A DNA stretch of 64,000 nucleotides from Cystobacter fuscus (GTDB lineage Bacteria > Myxococcota > Myxococcia > Myxococcales > Myxococcaceae): NCBI RefSeq assembly GCF_002305875.1, contig NZ_CP022098.1, positions 2,356,001-2,420,000 on the forward strand, in the 5' to 3' direction. The notes below the pieces were generated by a model. That model ran no database searches and was not told the origin of the DNA. It saw only the letters and a program-made list of their open reading frames with translations. Of the stretch, positions 48,169 to 57,740 are shown piece by piece. A program made the translations under genes and the position numbers. How positions within the stretch are numbered: position 1 is the stretch's first letter; each line of letters begins with the position of its first letter.

Positions 48169-49923
48169 CTAGAGCGCCGATCAGGCTGAAAAGCCCGATG
48201 GAGTCCAGCCGAGTGGATGGTCCAGTTGTATGGACGGATCGACAAGAGAGTGGGTGGCGTGCTCTGCGTTCCGCGAAGGTCGATGGAGGAACGCCATGGA
48301 GCGCTGGACCCCCGAAGTGAAGTGCAATGAGCGGGAGACGCGACTGCTGCGGCTGGTGGGCAAGAGCCGCAAGCTGTTCGTGTTTTTGCGAGAGCATCGC
48401 CACGAGATTTTCGACGAGAAATTCCAGGAGGAACTCGAGGCGATGTATCGCAGCAGTGGACAGGGAGATGAGCCTCAACCGCCCGCCCTGCTGTGTATGG
48501 CCGTGCTGCTGCAAGGCTACCTCCAGGTGTCGGATGCGGAGGCGGTACGCCTCTCGGCAACAGACAGCTGCTGGCGGATGGTGCTCGCCACACTGGCACA
48601 GCCAGGCGACGCCCCTGCCTTCTCACAGGGTGGGCTCCAGCAATTTCGCGAGCGGCTCATCCGCCACGACATGGACCGACGTGTCCTGGAACGCACGGTG
48701 GAATTAGCCAGACAAACACAAGCCTTTGACTGGAAGAAACTGCCCAAGAGCGTGCGGGTGGCGGTGGATAGTCGCCCTTTAGAAGGGGCCGGGCGAGTTG
48801 AGGACACTGTCAACCTCCTCGGCCATGCCGGACGGAAAATAGCGGAGTGCATCGCCGCTGAGCTGAACATGAGCTTCGAGGAAGTCTGCCAGGAAGCGGG
48901 CGCGCCGCTGTTGGCGGCCAGCAGCACCAAGGCGGCGTTGGACATCGACTGGACTGATGCGGAGCAGAAGAATGAGGCGCTCAACCGTCTGTGCGAGCAA
49001 CTCGACGGCTTGAGCGCGTGGGTGCAGAGGAGGCGGCCCGAGACGGAACTGACACCGCTGAGCCACTACATCGAAGCGCTTGTCCAAGTGAAGCAGCAGG
49101 ACTTGGAATCAACGGACGAGGGAGAGGTGCGAATCCGGCAGGGTGTGGCCGAGGACAGACGGGTGTCGATTGAAGACGCCGAGATGCGGCATGGCCGCAA
49201 GAGCAAGAGCAAGCGATTCAATGGATATAAGCAGCACATCAGCACCCATCTGGATGCGGAACTGGTACTGGCTTGCGCCGTGACGCCCGCGAACCGGCCC
49301 GAGGAGGAGGCGGCCCCCCAACTGCAGAAAGACATGGCCCGAATGGGAGTGGAGCCCGACGTGCTGCAAATAGACCGGACCTACCTGCACAGCAGTCTCG
49401 TGGAGCAGGTGGTGGAACGAGGAGGAGAGGTGGTGTGCAAGCCCTGGAAGGGCAACAACGTCAGGCCCGGGCTCTTCGGCAAGAAGGACTTCCACATCAA
49501 CATCCGCGAGGGGACCATTACCTGCCCGGCTGGGCAGGTAGAGCCCTTCGAGCCTGGGCAGGTCGTGGAGTTCGACCCCGAAGCCTGCGGTCCCTGCCCA
49601 CTGCGCGCACAATGCACCCAGGCGGCATCTGGCCGAGGGCGAACTGTTTCCATGGGCGACAACGAGGCTTTGCAGAAAAAGTTGCGCGAGCTTCAGGAAA
49701 GCCGTGCCGGTCGCGCGAAGCTGCGCGAGCGCGTGGGCGTGGAACATCGCCTCGCCCACCTGAGCAACCGACAGGGTCCCCGCGCGCGCTACATCGGCGC
49801 GCGGAAGAACACTTTCGACCTGCGTCGGCTCGCGGCGGTGCAGAACCTGGAGACCCTCTCGCGCCGCTCAAGCGGACCCACTTTACAAGTCGTATCCTCC
49901 ACCTAACCTGTTCGGTGCTCTAG
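48169..49923 (+). mobile_element. IS1182-type insertion sequence
   Basis: About 1.75 kb bounded by 19-bp imperfect inverted repeats, CTAGAGCGCCGATCAGGCT on the left and, read inward from the right, CTAGAGCACCGAACAGGTT (16 of 19 match). The outer CTAG may be part of the ends or a palindromic 4-bp target duplication. One intact transposase gene fills it. Ends are complete, so the element looks functional. Confidence 0.8.
48296..49906 (+). CDS. IS1182 family transposase
   Basis: A 536-aa DDE transposase, starting at an ATG 5 bases after GGAGGA. It has the N-terminal DUF772-like domain (ERETRLLRLVGKSRKLF), the first Asp region (VRVAVDSRPLEGAG), GRKSKSKRFNGYKQHI, a Cys-rich segment (CGPCPLRAQC) and the C-terminal motif VEHRLAHLSNRQGPRARYIGARK spread over 49735-49815. 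The stop falls inside the right inverted repeat. No internal stop or frameshift. Confidence 0.92.
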   Translation: MERWTPEVKCNERETRLLRLVGKSRKLFVFLREHRHEIFDEKFQEELEAMYRSSGQGDEPQPPALLCMAVLLQGYLQVSDAEAVRLSATDSCWRMVLATLAQPGDAPAFSQGGLQQFRERLIRHDMDRRVLERTVELARQTQAFDWKKLPKSVRVAVDSRPLEGAGRVEDTVNLLGHAGRKIAECIAAELNMSFEEVCQEAGAPLLAASSTKAALDIDWTDAEQKNEALNRLCEQLDGLSAWVQRRRPETELTPLSHYIEALVQVKQQDLESTDEGEVRIRQGVAEDRRVSIEDAEMRHGRKSKSKRFNGYKQHISTHLDAELVLACAVTPANRPEEEAAPQLQKDMARMGVEPDVLQIDRTYLHSSLVEQVVERGGEVVCKPWKGNNVRPGLFGKKDFHINIREGTITCPAGQVEPFEPGQVVEFDPEACGPCPLRAQCTQAASGRGRTVSMGDNEALQKKLRELQESRAGRAKLRERVGVEHRLAHLSNRQGPRARYIGARKNTFDLRRLAAVQNLETLSRRSSGPTLQVVSST

Positions 49924-50283
49924 TGCCTGTAGGGCCGGGACACCGGCCCGGCCAACGGCGCCGCCTTGAGTCAAACCCACTCCTAACGAGGAGGCGCGAA
50001 GCCGTGAAACCTCGCCGGCCTCTCGGGATCCTCGTTTCCCTTGTGAAGAGGGGTGCCGCCTTGCCGCGGGCCCCTTGGGGACGGGTCGCTCGTATGGGAG
50101 TTGTGCCCGCTGGCAGCGGCCGGCCCGCTCCGCCACCAACATGCCGCCAGGAGGCTACGAAACATCGCCGCCTTGACTCGCATGGAGGCCTCGAGACCGT
50201 CCATACTGGGACTGGTACGGACGCTCGACATACTCTAATTAATCCAGGTATTCTGGATAAGTCGGGATGGCCCTGGGACGGCG
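49924..50283. other. 360-bp region between the IS and the kinase-TPR gene
   Basis: No gene seen. It contains a copy of a dispersed 62-bp repeat (50017-50078) and the dyad AATCCAGGTATTCTGG (50241-50256) just before the kinase start. The promoter of the kinase gene should be here. Confidence 0.4.
50017..50078 (+). repeat. dispersed repeat, copy A
   Basis: GGCCTCTCGGG(A/G)TCCTCGTTT, a variable 8-9 bases, then GAAGAGGGG(T/C)GCCGCC and TTGCCGCGGGCCCCTTGG. The second copy, in the same orientation, is at 56023-56083. Origin unknown. Confidence 0.7.
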
Positions 50284-53200
50284 ATGGAGCACCCTGGAGA
50301 GAACACGATTGTTGCCTTCGTCGAGGGGCGATTGTCGGCCGCCGAGGCAACCGCGTTCGACGCGCACGTCGACATCTGCGAGTCGTGCCGGTCCCTGGTG
50401 GTCGCGGCCGTCAGGGCATCGCTCACCACGGGAGGAGCGGAAGACGAGGCCGTCGTGGCGCCCGCCTCCGGCCTCGAGCCGCTCGAGCGCGGCGTGCGGT
50501 TCGGCCGCTACACCCTGCTCGACGTGCTCGGCCGGGGAGGGATGGGAGTCGTGTATGCCGCGCATGACTCCGTGCTCGAGCGCAAGGTGGCGCTCAAGGT
50601 CCTGCGAGGCGAGCTGGCCGCGCGCATCGGGGTGGACCTCGCCTCGGCCCGGCTCATGCGCGAGGCGCGCATCGCCGCGCGGCTCTCCCATCCGAACGTG
50701 GTGACGATCTACGACGTCAACAGCCACGACGGGCAGATCTTCATCGCCATGGAGTATGTCGACGGGCGGCCGCTCTCCACCTGGCTGGACGAAGGCCCCC
50801 ATCCCGCCGACGCGATCCTCGAGCGCTTCGTGCAGGCGGGGCGGGGGCTCGCGGCGGCCCACGCGGTGGGCCTCGTGCACCGGGACTTCAAGCCCGCCAA
50901 CGTGCTGGTCGGCCTGGATGGCCGCGTCCGCGTCACCGACTTCGGCCTCGCCGGGTGGACGAGCGAGGACGCTTCTGGAGAGGGCCCGGCTGGCGGGTGC
51001 TCGTCGTCCTCGCGGGTGTCCCGGCCGGCAGGGCTGATGGGTACACCGCTCTACATGGCACCGGAGCAGCACCGCGGAGAGCGGGCCGATCCGCTCGCGG
51101 ACCAGTTCAGCTTCGGGGTCGCGCTGCACGAGGCGCTCTACCGGCGCGGGGCCTTCGAGGGCAATCGCCTCGAGGAACTCGCGGCGAGCAAGGCGCGGGG
51201 CCCCGCGGAGCCGCCCGTCGGCGGAGGGGTTCCGGAGCGCGTCCGGCGCGCCCTGCTCCGCGCGTTGCGTCCACGGCGGGAAGAGCGCTTCGCCTCGATG
51301 GAGGCGTTGCTCGCGGAGCTCTCGCCGACTCAGGCCGTGCCCTGGCGCCGGGTACGCCTCGGTGTGGGCGTCCTCGCGCTGCTCTCCCTGGGCGCGCTCG
51401 GGGCCCTCACGCTCGGAACGTCGCCGAGCCAGGTGTGTGCCGGTGGGGAGCGCAGGCTCGCCGGCGTCTGGGATGACGAGCGCGAGCGCGCGATGCTCGA
51501 CGCGTTCCTCGCCACCGGCGCCCCCTTCGCACGGGACGCCGCGCGGATGAGCGCGGCCCTCCTCGACGGCTACACACGTGCCTGGGTCGAGGCCCGCCGG
51601 GACGCCTGCGAGGCGACCCAGGTACGCAGGGAGCAGCTCGAGGCGCATCAGGCTCTCCGGATGATGTGCCTCGACGAGCGGCTCGAGGAGGTGAGGGCTC
51701 TCGGGACGTTCTTCACCCGGGCGGACCCGGGGGTCGTGGAGCACGCGGTGGAAGCGGCGCGCTCCCTCCCTCCGCTCTCCCTGTGCTCGGACCTCCGGGC
51801 GCTGAGCGCGAAGGTGCCGCCGCCGACGGATCCAGCGGTACGCGCGAAGGTGGAGGCGCTCGGCGTGAAGGCGGCCGAGGTCCATGCGCTCGTCCAGGCG
51901 GGCAAGCCCAAGGAGGCGCTCGAGGTGGTGCGCGGGGTACGTGAGGAGGCCAGGGCCACGGGTTACCAGCCACTCGAGGCTCGGCTCGGTGTGCTCCAGG
52001 GGGATGCCGAGGCATTTCTGGGAGAGGAGAAGGCCGCCGAGAAGACCCTGCGTGAGGCCGTGCTCGCGGCGGAGGCGGGCCGCGATGACGTCACCGCGGC
52101 GCGGGCCTGGACGAAGCTCGTCCACATCGTCGGCCGGAGGCTGTCGCGTTTCGACGAGGCGCTGGCGCTCGGCAAGCACGCGCACGCCGCCATCGTCCGC
52201 CTCGGTAACGCCGAGCTGGAAATGGCCCGGCTGCTCTCGACACGCGGCGGCGTGCTGTGGGCGAAGGGTGACTATCAGGAGGCCTTGAAGGACGCGCGGG
52301 AGGCGCTGGCGATCCACCGCCGGCTGCTGCCCGAGGACCACCCGGACCTTGCCCAGTCCCTCAGCGAGGTCGCCATCACGTCCTTGAGTCTCTCCCTCTA
52401 CGAGGAGGCCCGCGCGCACCACGAGCGAGCGCTCGCGATCCTCGAGACGGTCTTCGGGCCCCGGCATCCGAAAGTCGCCATCTCGCTGTTCAACCTGGGG
52501 GTGGTGCTCCAGCTCGAGGAAAAGTACGAGGAGGCGGCGGTGCGCTATCGGCGTGCCCTCGAGATCATGGAGCAGGCCGGGCTCGGTGGGCACCCCGTGG
52601 TCGCCAGGATCCTGATGGCGCTCGGCACGGAGGAGATCCGCCGTGGTGACGATGCCCGCGCGTTCCGGGTGTACGACCGCGCGCGAGCCCTCGCCGAGAA
52701 GCTTCATGGCCCCGAGCATCCGGACGTCGCGAAGGCACTGGTGCCAATCGGCCAGGTGCTCTCCAGGATGGGCAGGCGCGACGAGGCGCTCGCCGCGCTC
52801 CAGCGTGCGCGGGCCATCACCGAGAAGGCGCTCGGCCCGGAGCATCCGGATCACGGCATCGTCCTCGCCGAGCTCGGCAATCTCCTGGCCCTCCAGAAGC
52901 GGTATGCCGCCGCGAAGGAGCTGGTGGAGCGGGCCATCGCCATCCACACCCGAGCGCTTGGCCCCGAGCATGTCGCGGTCTCCGACGATCTCAACATCCT
53001 CGGGTGGATCCTCTTCATGGATGGCCGCCATGCCGATGCGCTCGTGGCGTACCAGAAGGCGCTCGCGGTGTACGAGCAGAGCTTCAAGCCGGACAGCGCC
53101 TACAAGGCCGGCATCCTGTTGAACATCGCCGAGGCCTTGATCGGGCTGCGCCGGTATGCCGAGGCGCTCACGGTCGCCGAGCGCGCCCTCGCCGCCCAGG

Positions 53201-53430
53201 AAAAGGAGTGGGGGCCCGAGCACTCCAGCCTCGCTTCGTCCCTCGACGTCATCGGCGTGGCGGCCTTCCACCTCGGGCGCTTCGAGCGGGCCCTCCCTTC
53301 ACTGGAGCGCGCCGTGAAGCTGCGGGAAACTGGTGGCAACAAAGAAGCGCTCGTCAGGGCCCGGAGCTATCTCGCCCGCGCGCGTGCCGGAGGCGGCCGG
53401 AGCATGGGCCACGCTTCACCGTCCCCGTGA
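50284..53430 (+). CDS. Ser/Thr protein kinase with N-terminal zinc finger and C-terminal TPR repeats
   Basis: A 1048-aa membrane kinase. An anti-sigma-type zinc finger (H28-x3-C32-x2-C35) comes first. The kinase domain (about 73-340) has LGRGGMGVVY, K105, D201 (HRDFKPAN) and D219 (DFGLA). One transmembrane helix (about 358-378) follows, then many tetratricopeptide repeats of the kinesin-light-chain type (LGPEHPDHGIVLAELGNLL). It is followed 6 bp later by a sigma-factor gene, so it probably controls that sigma factor through its finger or by phosphorylation. Confidence 0.92.
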   Translation: MEHPGENTIVAFVEGRLSAAEATAFDAHVDICESCRSLVVAAVRASLTTGGAEDEAVVAPASGLEPLERGVRFGRYTLLDVLGRGGMGVVYAAHDSVLERKVALKVLRGELAARIGVDLASARLMREARIAARLSHPNVVTIYDVNSHDGQIFIAMEYVDGRPLSTWLDEGPHPADAILERFVQAGRGLAAAHAVGLVHRDFKPANVLVGLDGRVRVTDFGLAGWTSEDASGEGPAGGCSSSSRVSRPAGLMGTPLYMAPEQHRGERADPLADQFSFGVALHEALYRRGAFEGNRLEELAASKARGPAEPPVGGGVPERVRRALLRALRPRREERFASMEALLAELSPTQAVPWRRVRLGVGVLALLSLGALGALTLGTSPSQVCAGGERRLAGVWDDERERAMLDAFLATGAPFARDAARMSAALLDGYTRAWVEARRDACEATQVRREQLEAHQALRMMCLDERLEEVRALGTFFTRADPGVVEHAVEAARSLPPLSLCSDLRALSAKVPPPTDPAVRAKVEALGVKAAEVHALVQAGKPKEALEVVRGVREEARATGYQPLEARLGVLQGDAEAFLGEEKAAEKTLREAVLAAEAGRDDVTAARAWTKLVHIVGRRLSRFDEALALGKHAHAAIVRLGNAELEMARLLSTRGGVLWAKGDYQEALKDAREALAIHRRLLPEDHPDLAQSLSEVAITSLSLSLYEEARAHHERALAILETVFGPRHPKVAISLFNLGVVLQLEEKYEEAAVRYRRALEIMEQAGLGGHPVVARILMALGTEEIRRGDDARAFRVYDRARALAEKLHGPEHPDVAKALVPIGQVLSRMGRRDEALAALQRARAITEKALGPEHPDHGIVLAELGNLLALQKRYAAAKELVERAIAIHTRALGPEHVAVSDDLNILGWILFMDGRHADALVAYQKALAVYEQSFKPDSAYKAGILLNIAEALIGLRRYAEALTVAERALAAQEKEWGPEHSSLASSLDVIGVAAFHLGRFERALPSLERAVKLRETGGNKEALVRARSYLARARAGGGRSMGHASPSP

Positions 53431-53436
53431 GGCGGT

Positions 53437-54372
53437 GTGTATCATGCCCGCGTGGACTCCCTGCCCCCTCTTTCCCGTGCCTTTCGCGGACGCCTCGCAC
53501 CCGCGGCGGCGGCGAAGCTTGGTGATATCGGCGCACTCGAGCGTCGCCTGCGCTCACTGATCGATGAAGCCCGTCTCCGACTCCCGGGCATCGGAGGGGA
53601 TGAGGTGGCGTTCGTCAGCTATATGGCGGAGCGGCTCACCGAGGGAGGGGACCTCGAGGAGGTGCTCTCCTGTGTCCAGGTGCACGATCTGCTGCTCGCC
53701 TTCGCGTGCCTCTCGGGCGACGACGCCGCACAGCGGGAGCTGAGCCATCGATTGGACGTCGAGGTGCGCGCCGCGCTGCGGGGGATGGGCGCCGAGCTCG
53801 ATCTCGTCGATGAGGTGAAGTCGGTGCTCGGCCACAGACTGCTCGTGGGCGAGGGGGAGGCGCCGAAGCTCGCGGCCTATACCGGGCTCGGGCCGCTCTC
53901 CGCCTGGCTCCGGGTGGCCGCGCTGAGGACAGGACTCAGCCTGCGCCGGGGCACCCGGCGCGAGGTGCTGACGGAGGATCGGGTCCTGTTGCAGGCCATG
54001 GACCCGGCGCTGGATCCGGAGTCGCGGCTGCTGCGCGAGCGCCACGCGGAACTGCTCCGCTCGGCGCTGCGCGAGGCCATGGCGGCGCTGTCGAGCCGCG
54101 AGCGCAACCTCCTGCGCATGTACTACGCGGAGGGAATCAAGCTCGAGAAGCTGGGCGTCATGCACCGGGTGAACGCCTCGACGATCTCCCGCTGGATCGC
54201 GCGAGCCCGCGAGGAGGTGCTCGAGCGCACCCGCGGTGCGCTCAGCGCCCACCTGAAGATGACCTCCTCGCAGGTCGAGAGCATGCTCGGCCTGGCCCTG
54301 TCGCTCGACATGAGCCTGGAGAGCCTGCTGCGAAGCCGGGCCGGTGAAACCTCGCCCAATCTCAAGAAATGA
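53437..54372 (+). CDS. RNA polymerase sigma factor, sigma-70/ECF-like
   Basis: A 311-aa protein from a GTG (a second GTG at 53452 is possible). The sigma-2-like region is weak (about 70-160), but sigma-4 is clear (about 207-265: ALREAMAALSSRERNLLRMYYAEGIKLEKLGVMHRVNASTISRWIARAREEVLE in the sequence, quoted here only as ALSSRERNLL and ISRWIARARE). It is longer than typical ECF factors. Adjacent to a kinase carrying a zinc anti-sigma-like finger, it fits the kinase-linked ECF groups of myxobacteria and planctomycetes. Confidence 0.85.
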   Translation: MYHARVDSLPPLSRAFRGRLAPAAAAKLGDIGALERRLRSLIDEARLRLPGIGGDEVAFVSYMAERLTEGGDLEEVLSCVQVHDLLLAFACLSGDDAAQRELSHRLDVEVRAALRGMGAELDLVDEVKSVLGHRLLVGEGEAPKLAAYTGLGPLSAWLRVAALRTGLSLRRGTRREVLTEDRVLLQAMDPALDPESRLLRERHAELLRSALREAMAALSSRERNLLRMYYAEGIKLEKLGVMHRVNASTISRWIARAREEVLERTRGALSAHLKMTSSQVESMLGLALSLDMSLESLLRSRAGETSPNLKK

Positions 54373-54456
54373 AAAAAATGCAAACCCCTCACCCCTCGTG
54401 CGTCAGGAATAACACGACGGTGTCCTGCTGTCGGCGAGCAATGAGGAGCGTTTGGC

Positions 54457-55995
54457 ATGAATCGTGGCTTGATGTGCGACGTAGGTGGGTGGAGGGTGGC
54501 GCTGGTGTGTCTCTCCTTGGTGGGCTGTGGCGTGGACACGGTCGACGGCGGTCCCCCTTTGACGCCGGGCGCTTCTGGACTCGCCGCGGGGGGGTGGGAG
54601 ACGGTCGCGAACCAGTATCAGACCTTCACGTTGGACAAGCCGTCGACCGTGAGATTCGGGCTAGGTGATACCTGGGTCACTCGAGAGTTGGCCGCGGGCA
54701 GCGTGTACTGCTTTTTCAATCCGGACCCCGCGCCCGGCCAATTCAAGACGTGCCAGCGCAGCACGCAGCCGGCTCCGGTGAGCGAGCCGGCGCTCAGCCC
54801 CGCGTGTGCCTCGTTCTATGCACCCGACTTCGCTCTCACCAGCACCCGTCAGGCCACGCCGATCCCCACGGTGGCGAAGCCCTCCAAGGGGGCGGCGTTT
54901 TCGGAGCCCACCTACAAGACGTGTGTCGTGCGCGCCACCGACCACGCCGCTGATGGCGTGTCGGGCTTTGCCCGAAACGACTACTCGCGCCGCCAGGCCT
55001 TCAACGCGAACAGCACCAGGCAGTTGGTGTACGCCCTCGATGGGTATTGGCATGTGTATGACGCCAACACCCATGCGCGCCTGAAGCAGCTGTCGGGCCC
55101 GGCCGCGGACGCGGAGCCGCAATGGCACCCGACGAACCCGGACCTGCTGTACTACCTGCCCACCAATGGCGTCGGCATGCGGCTCCACGAGTTGAATGTC
55201 TCGACCGGGGTCTCCCGCGTCGTGGGCGACTTTGGCGCACGGCTGAAAGCCAGGTGGCCGACCTCGGCGGCGGCATGGACGAAATCGGAGGGCTCTCCCT
55301 CGGCGGACGGACGCTACTGGTGCTTCATGGTCGACGCGAGCGACTGGAGCAGCGTCGGCGTGTTCACCTGGGACCGCGACACCAACACCATCCTGGGCAT
55401 GTATGACACCCAGGGCGAGCGTCCCGACCATGTGAGCATGTCCCCCAGCGGCAACTACTGCGTGGTGTCCGGCGACGGTGCGCGGGGCACGGTGGCGTTC
55501 TCTCGGGACTTCAGCACGAAGACCCAGCTGCTCTCGAAGTCCGAGCACTCGGATCTGGCGTTGGACGCCAACGGCGAAGACGTCTACGTGGCCGTCGACT
55601 ACCAGTCCAACGCGGGCGACGTGTTCATGGTGAACCTGCGCACGGGCGTGCGCACGGCGCTGTTTTCGACCTACCTGAGCGGCACCGCGACGGCGCTGCA
55701 TGTCTCGGGCAAGGCGTTCGCCAGACCCGGCTGGGTGGTGGTCAGCACCTATGCCGACTACGGCGGCTCGCTGCAGTGGCTGCACCGCAAGGTGATGGCC
55801 GTGCAGCTGAATGCCAACCCCACCATCTACACGCTGGCGCACCACCGCACCGTGTCGAACGGTTACTGGAGCGAGCCGCACGCCAGCGTCAACCGCGACT
55901 TCACGCGGGTGGTCTTCGGCTCCAACTGGGGCAGTGGCAGCGCCACGGACGTCGATACGTACGTGGTCGAGATTCCGGCGGGCGCGTTGAAGTGA
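54457..55995 (+). CDS. beta-propeller-like lipoprotein
   Basis: A 512-aa predicted lipoprotein (lipobox LVGC, C24; ribosome site GAGGAG). The mature part has a 150-residue N-terminal region with paired cysteines and then a repeated WD40/TolB-like pattern (LVYALDGYWHVYDANTHARL, PDHVSMSPSGNYCVVSGDG, DLALDANGEDVYVAVDY). It would form a beta-propeller outside the cytoplasm. No catalytic residues identified. It follows the sigma factor by 84 bp and may be one of its targets. Confidence 0.8.
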   Translation: MNRGLMCDVGGWRVALVCLSLVGCGVDTVDGGPPLTPGASGLAAGGWETVANQYQTFTLDKPSTVRFGLGDTWVTRELAAGSVYCFFNPDPAPGQFKTCQRSTQPAPVSEPALSPACASFYAPDFALTSTRQATPIPTVAKPSKGAAFSEPTYKTCVVRATDHAADGVSGFARNDYSRRQAFNANSTRQLVYALDGYWHVYDANTHARLKQLSGPAADAEPQWHPTNPDLLYYLPTNGVGMRLHELNVSTGVSRVVGDFGARLKARWPTSAAAWTKSEGSPSADGRYWCFMVDASDWSSVGVFTWDRDTNTILGMYDTQGERPDHVSMSPSGNYCVVSGDGARGTVAFSRDFSTKTQLLSKSEHSDLALDANGEDVYVAVDYQSNAGDVFMVNLRTGVRTALFSTYLSGTATALHVSGKAFARPGWVVVSTYADYGGSLQWLHRKVMAVQLNANPTIYTLAHHRTVSNGYWSEPHASVNRDFTRVVFGSNWGSGSATDVDTYVVEIPAGALK

Positions 55996-56022
55996 TGCCG
56001 CGGCACGTCGCCAACACGTGAG

Positions 56023-56083
56023 GGCCTCTCGGGGTCCTCGTTTGTCGCGGAAGAGGGGCGCCGCCTTGCCGCGGGCCCCTTGG
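56023..56083 (+). repeat. dispersed repeat, copy B
   Basis: Second copy of the repeat at 50017-50078, same orientation, with the same conserved end GCCGCCTTGCCGCGGGCC. The two copies bracket the kinase, sigma-factor and propeller genes. Confidence 0.7.
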
Positions 56084-56178
56084 ACGGGAAGCGTCGTTTC
56101 GCTATCTCCGGCCGTGCGCATGACTCTCGAAGGAGTCCCTGGCGAAGGACTCCGCCTGTCCTTGATGCTCTGGTGCGA

Positions 56179-56430
56179 TCAGGGCGAGATCCCAATCCCC
56201 AGTGCGCTCATCGCCTTGTTCACCGTCTGCACCTGGGTGGAGTAGCTGCTCGGGTGCTGCTTGGCGAACGTGTCGAGGTCTCCGCGCAGCTTCTGCGTCT
56301 GGGTGGGCTCCGCCAGGTGACAGCTTTTTTTGTCGGTGGGTCTGGTGGTGGCGGACCTGGACGCGGTGGCGGCCGGGTTGCTCCGGGACGCCGAGGAAGA
56401 CTTCGAGGATGCGCTGGACGAGGTGCTCAT
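56179..56430 (-). CDS. small hypothetical protein
   Basis: An 83-aa frame with a good ribosome site (AGGAG, 5 bases before ATG). The first 35 residues are Ser/Ala-rich low complexity. The rest (KLRGDLDTFAKQHPSSYSTQV, NKAMSALGIGISP) looks like a folded helical piece. No family is recognised. It is divergent from the response-regulator operon. Confidence 0.6.
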   Translation of the reverse strand: MSTSSSASSKSSSASRSNPAATASRSATTRPTDKKSCHLAEPTQTQKLRGDLDTFAKQHPSSYSTQVQTVNKAMSALGIGISP

Positions 56431-56873
56431 GGTGTCTCCTGGAAGGGGGGGCTGGTGTCAGGGGTCTTCGCTGAAGAGGCTGCTCAGCGTTTGGAGCGCG
56501 GCGTTCTGGGGCTCGCGGCCACAGGACTGGTTGGGGCTCACGGGCGGGCGGGGGGCCTGTCCCGCGTGCGCGGGATTGACCGGCTGGCTGCCCGGCGAGG
56601 CGGCCCGAGGGCGAGACGTTCGCGGGAATGAATTGCTTTCATGCGTTTCAGGGCGAGCCTGGACGTCTCTCTACACGTCCTCATGGGTGATCGATGGCCT
56701 GGCCGGCGCGTCATGCGGCGCCTGGTCAGGTACGCGGGTCACACGCGGGGGGGACGGCGGGGCGCCTCCACGGCACGGGGAGATCCTTTGCATTCCGACG
56801 AGGCACGGCCATAAACTCACGGTCCCCCTCTCTCTGGTCGTCATCCGTGTCGCGCCACGCGTCTTATGCTGGG
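56431..56873. other. 443-bp intergenic region before the response regulator
   Basis: No convincing gene. It must hold the promoters of the divergent small gene and of the three-gene signalling operon, but no clear -35/-10 pair stands out. Confidence 0.3.
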
Positions 56874-57740
56874 ATGAGCCCCCACCCGTCCGAGAACAGG
56901 CGAATCCTCGTCGTCGACGACAATGAGGATATCCATGATGACTTCCGCCGGATCCTCGCGCCCCGCGGGGACACCTCCGACCTGGACGAGCTGGAGGCCG
57001 CGCTCCTCGGTGGGACGAGCACGGCGACACCCAGGCCGCCGACCTTCGAGCTGACGAGCGCCCACCAGGGCTCCGAGGCACTCGCGAAGGTCCAGAAGGC
57101 GCTGGCGGACGGCTCTCCCTACGCGCTCGCGTTCATCGACGTCCGGATGCCCCCGGGCTGGGATGGGGTCGAGACGCTCGCTCGCATCTGGCAGGAAGAC
57201 CCGCGCCTCCAGGCCGTCATCTGCTCGGCCTACTCGGACTACTCCTGGGAGGCCATGAGCGCCCGCTTCGGCCGGACGGACCGCCTCCTCGTCCTCAAGA
57301 AACCGTTCGATCCCCTCGAGGTCCGCCAGATGGCATGCGCCCTGGTGGACAAGTGGAATCACCTCGCGCGGCCCTCGGCGCCGACGTCCCTGGCCCTCCT
57401 CCCTCTCTCCGAGGACGTCGTCCTCCTGCCGCTCCTCGGCCAGGTGGATCCAGAGCGGCTGCGACAGGTGCGGGAGGCGCTCGTGATGGGGCTGTCGAGC
57501 CGGCGTGCGCGGTTCGCCATTCTCGATGTGACGGGTGTGCCGGGTCTGGGCTCCGAACTCGCCGAGGGACTCATCGGCGCCGCGCGGGCCGTGAGTCTGG
57601 CGGGCGCCGAGCTCGTCTTGACCGGAGTGGGGCCCGAGTTCGTGCGGGCCCTGGCGCTTCTCGGAGGCGACCTGGGTGGCGTGAAGACACATTCCACGTT
57701 GCAAAGCGGCGTCGCCTTCGCCCTGGAGAAGCCCCGGTGA
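56874..57740 (+). CDS. response regulator with C-terminal STAS domain
   Basis: A 288-aa protein. The receiver domain has the acidic pair D15-D16, phosphoacceptor D89 (AFIDVRMP) and K142/K143 (LKKPFD); about 30 extra residues sit between the first strand and D89. The C-terminal part (about 175-288: ARFAILDVTGVPGLGSELAEGLI) is a STAS domain as in RsbR-type co-antagonists. There is no DNA-binding domain, so output is by protein contact. It is the first gene of an operon, coupled to the next by a GTGA overlap. Confidence 0.88.
   Translation: MSPHPSENRRILVVDDNEDIHDDFRRILAPRGDTSDLDELEAALLGGTSTATPRPPTFELTSAHQGSEALAKVQKALADGSPYALAFIDVRMPPGWDGVETLARIWQEDPRLQAVICSAYSDYSWEAMSARFGRTDRLLVLKKPFDPLEVRQMACALVDKWNHLARPSAPTSLALLPLSEDVVLLPLLGQVDPERLRQVREALVMGLSSRRARFAILDVTGVPGLGSELAEGLIGAARAVSLAGAELVLTGVGPEFVRALALLGGDLGGVKTHSTLQSGVAFALEKPR

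Noticed and set aside
49935-49980. GC-rich palindromic stretch resembling part of a tRNA or attachment site
   Set aside because: No cloverleaf can be drawn: no matching acceptor stem, anticodon arm or consensus T-loop.
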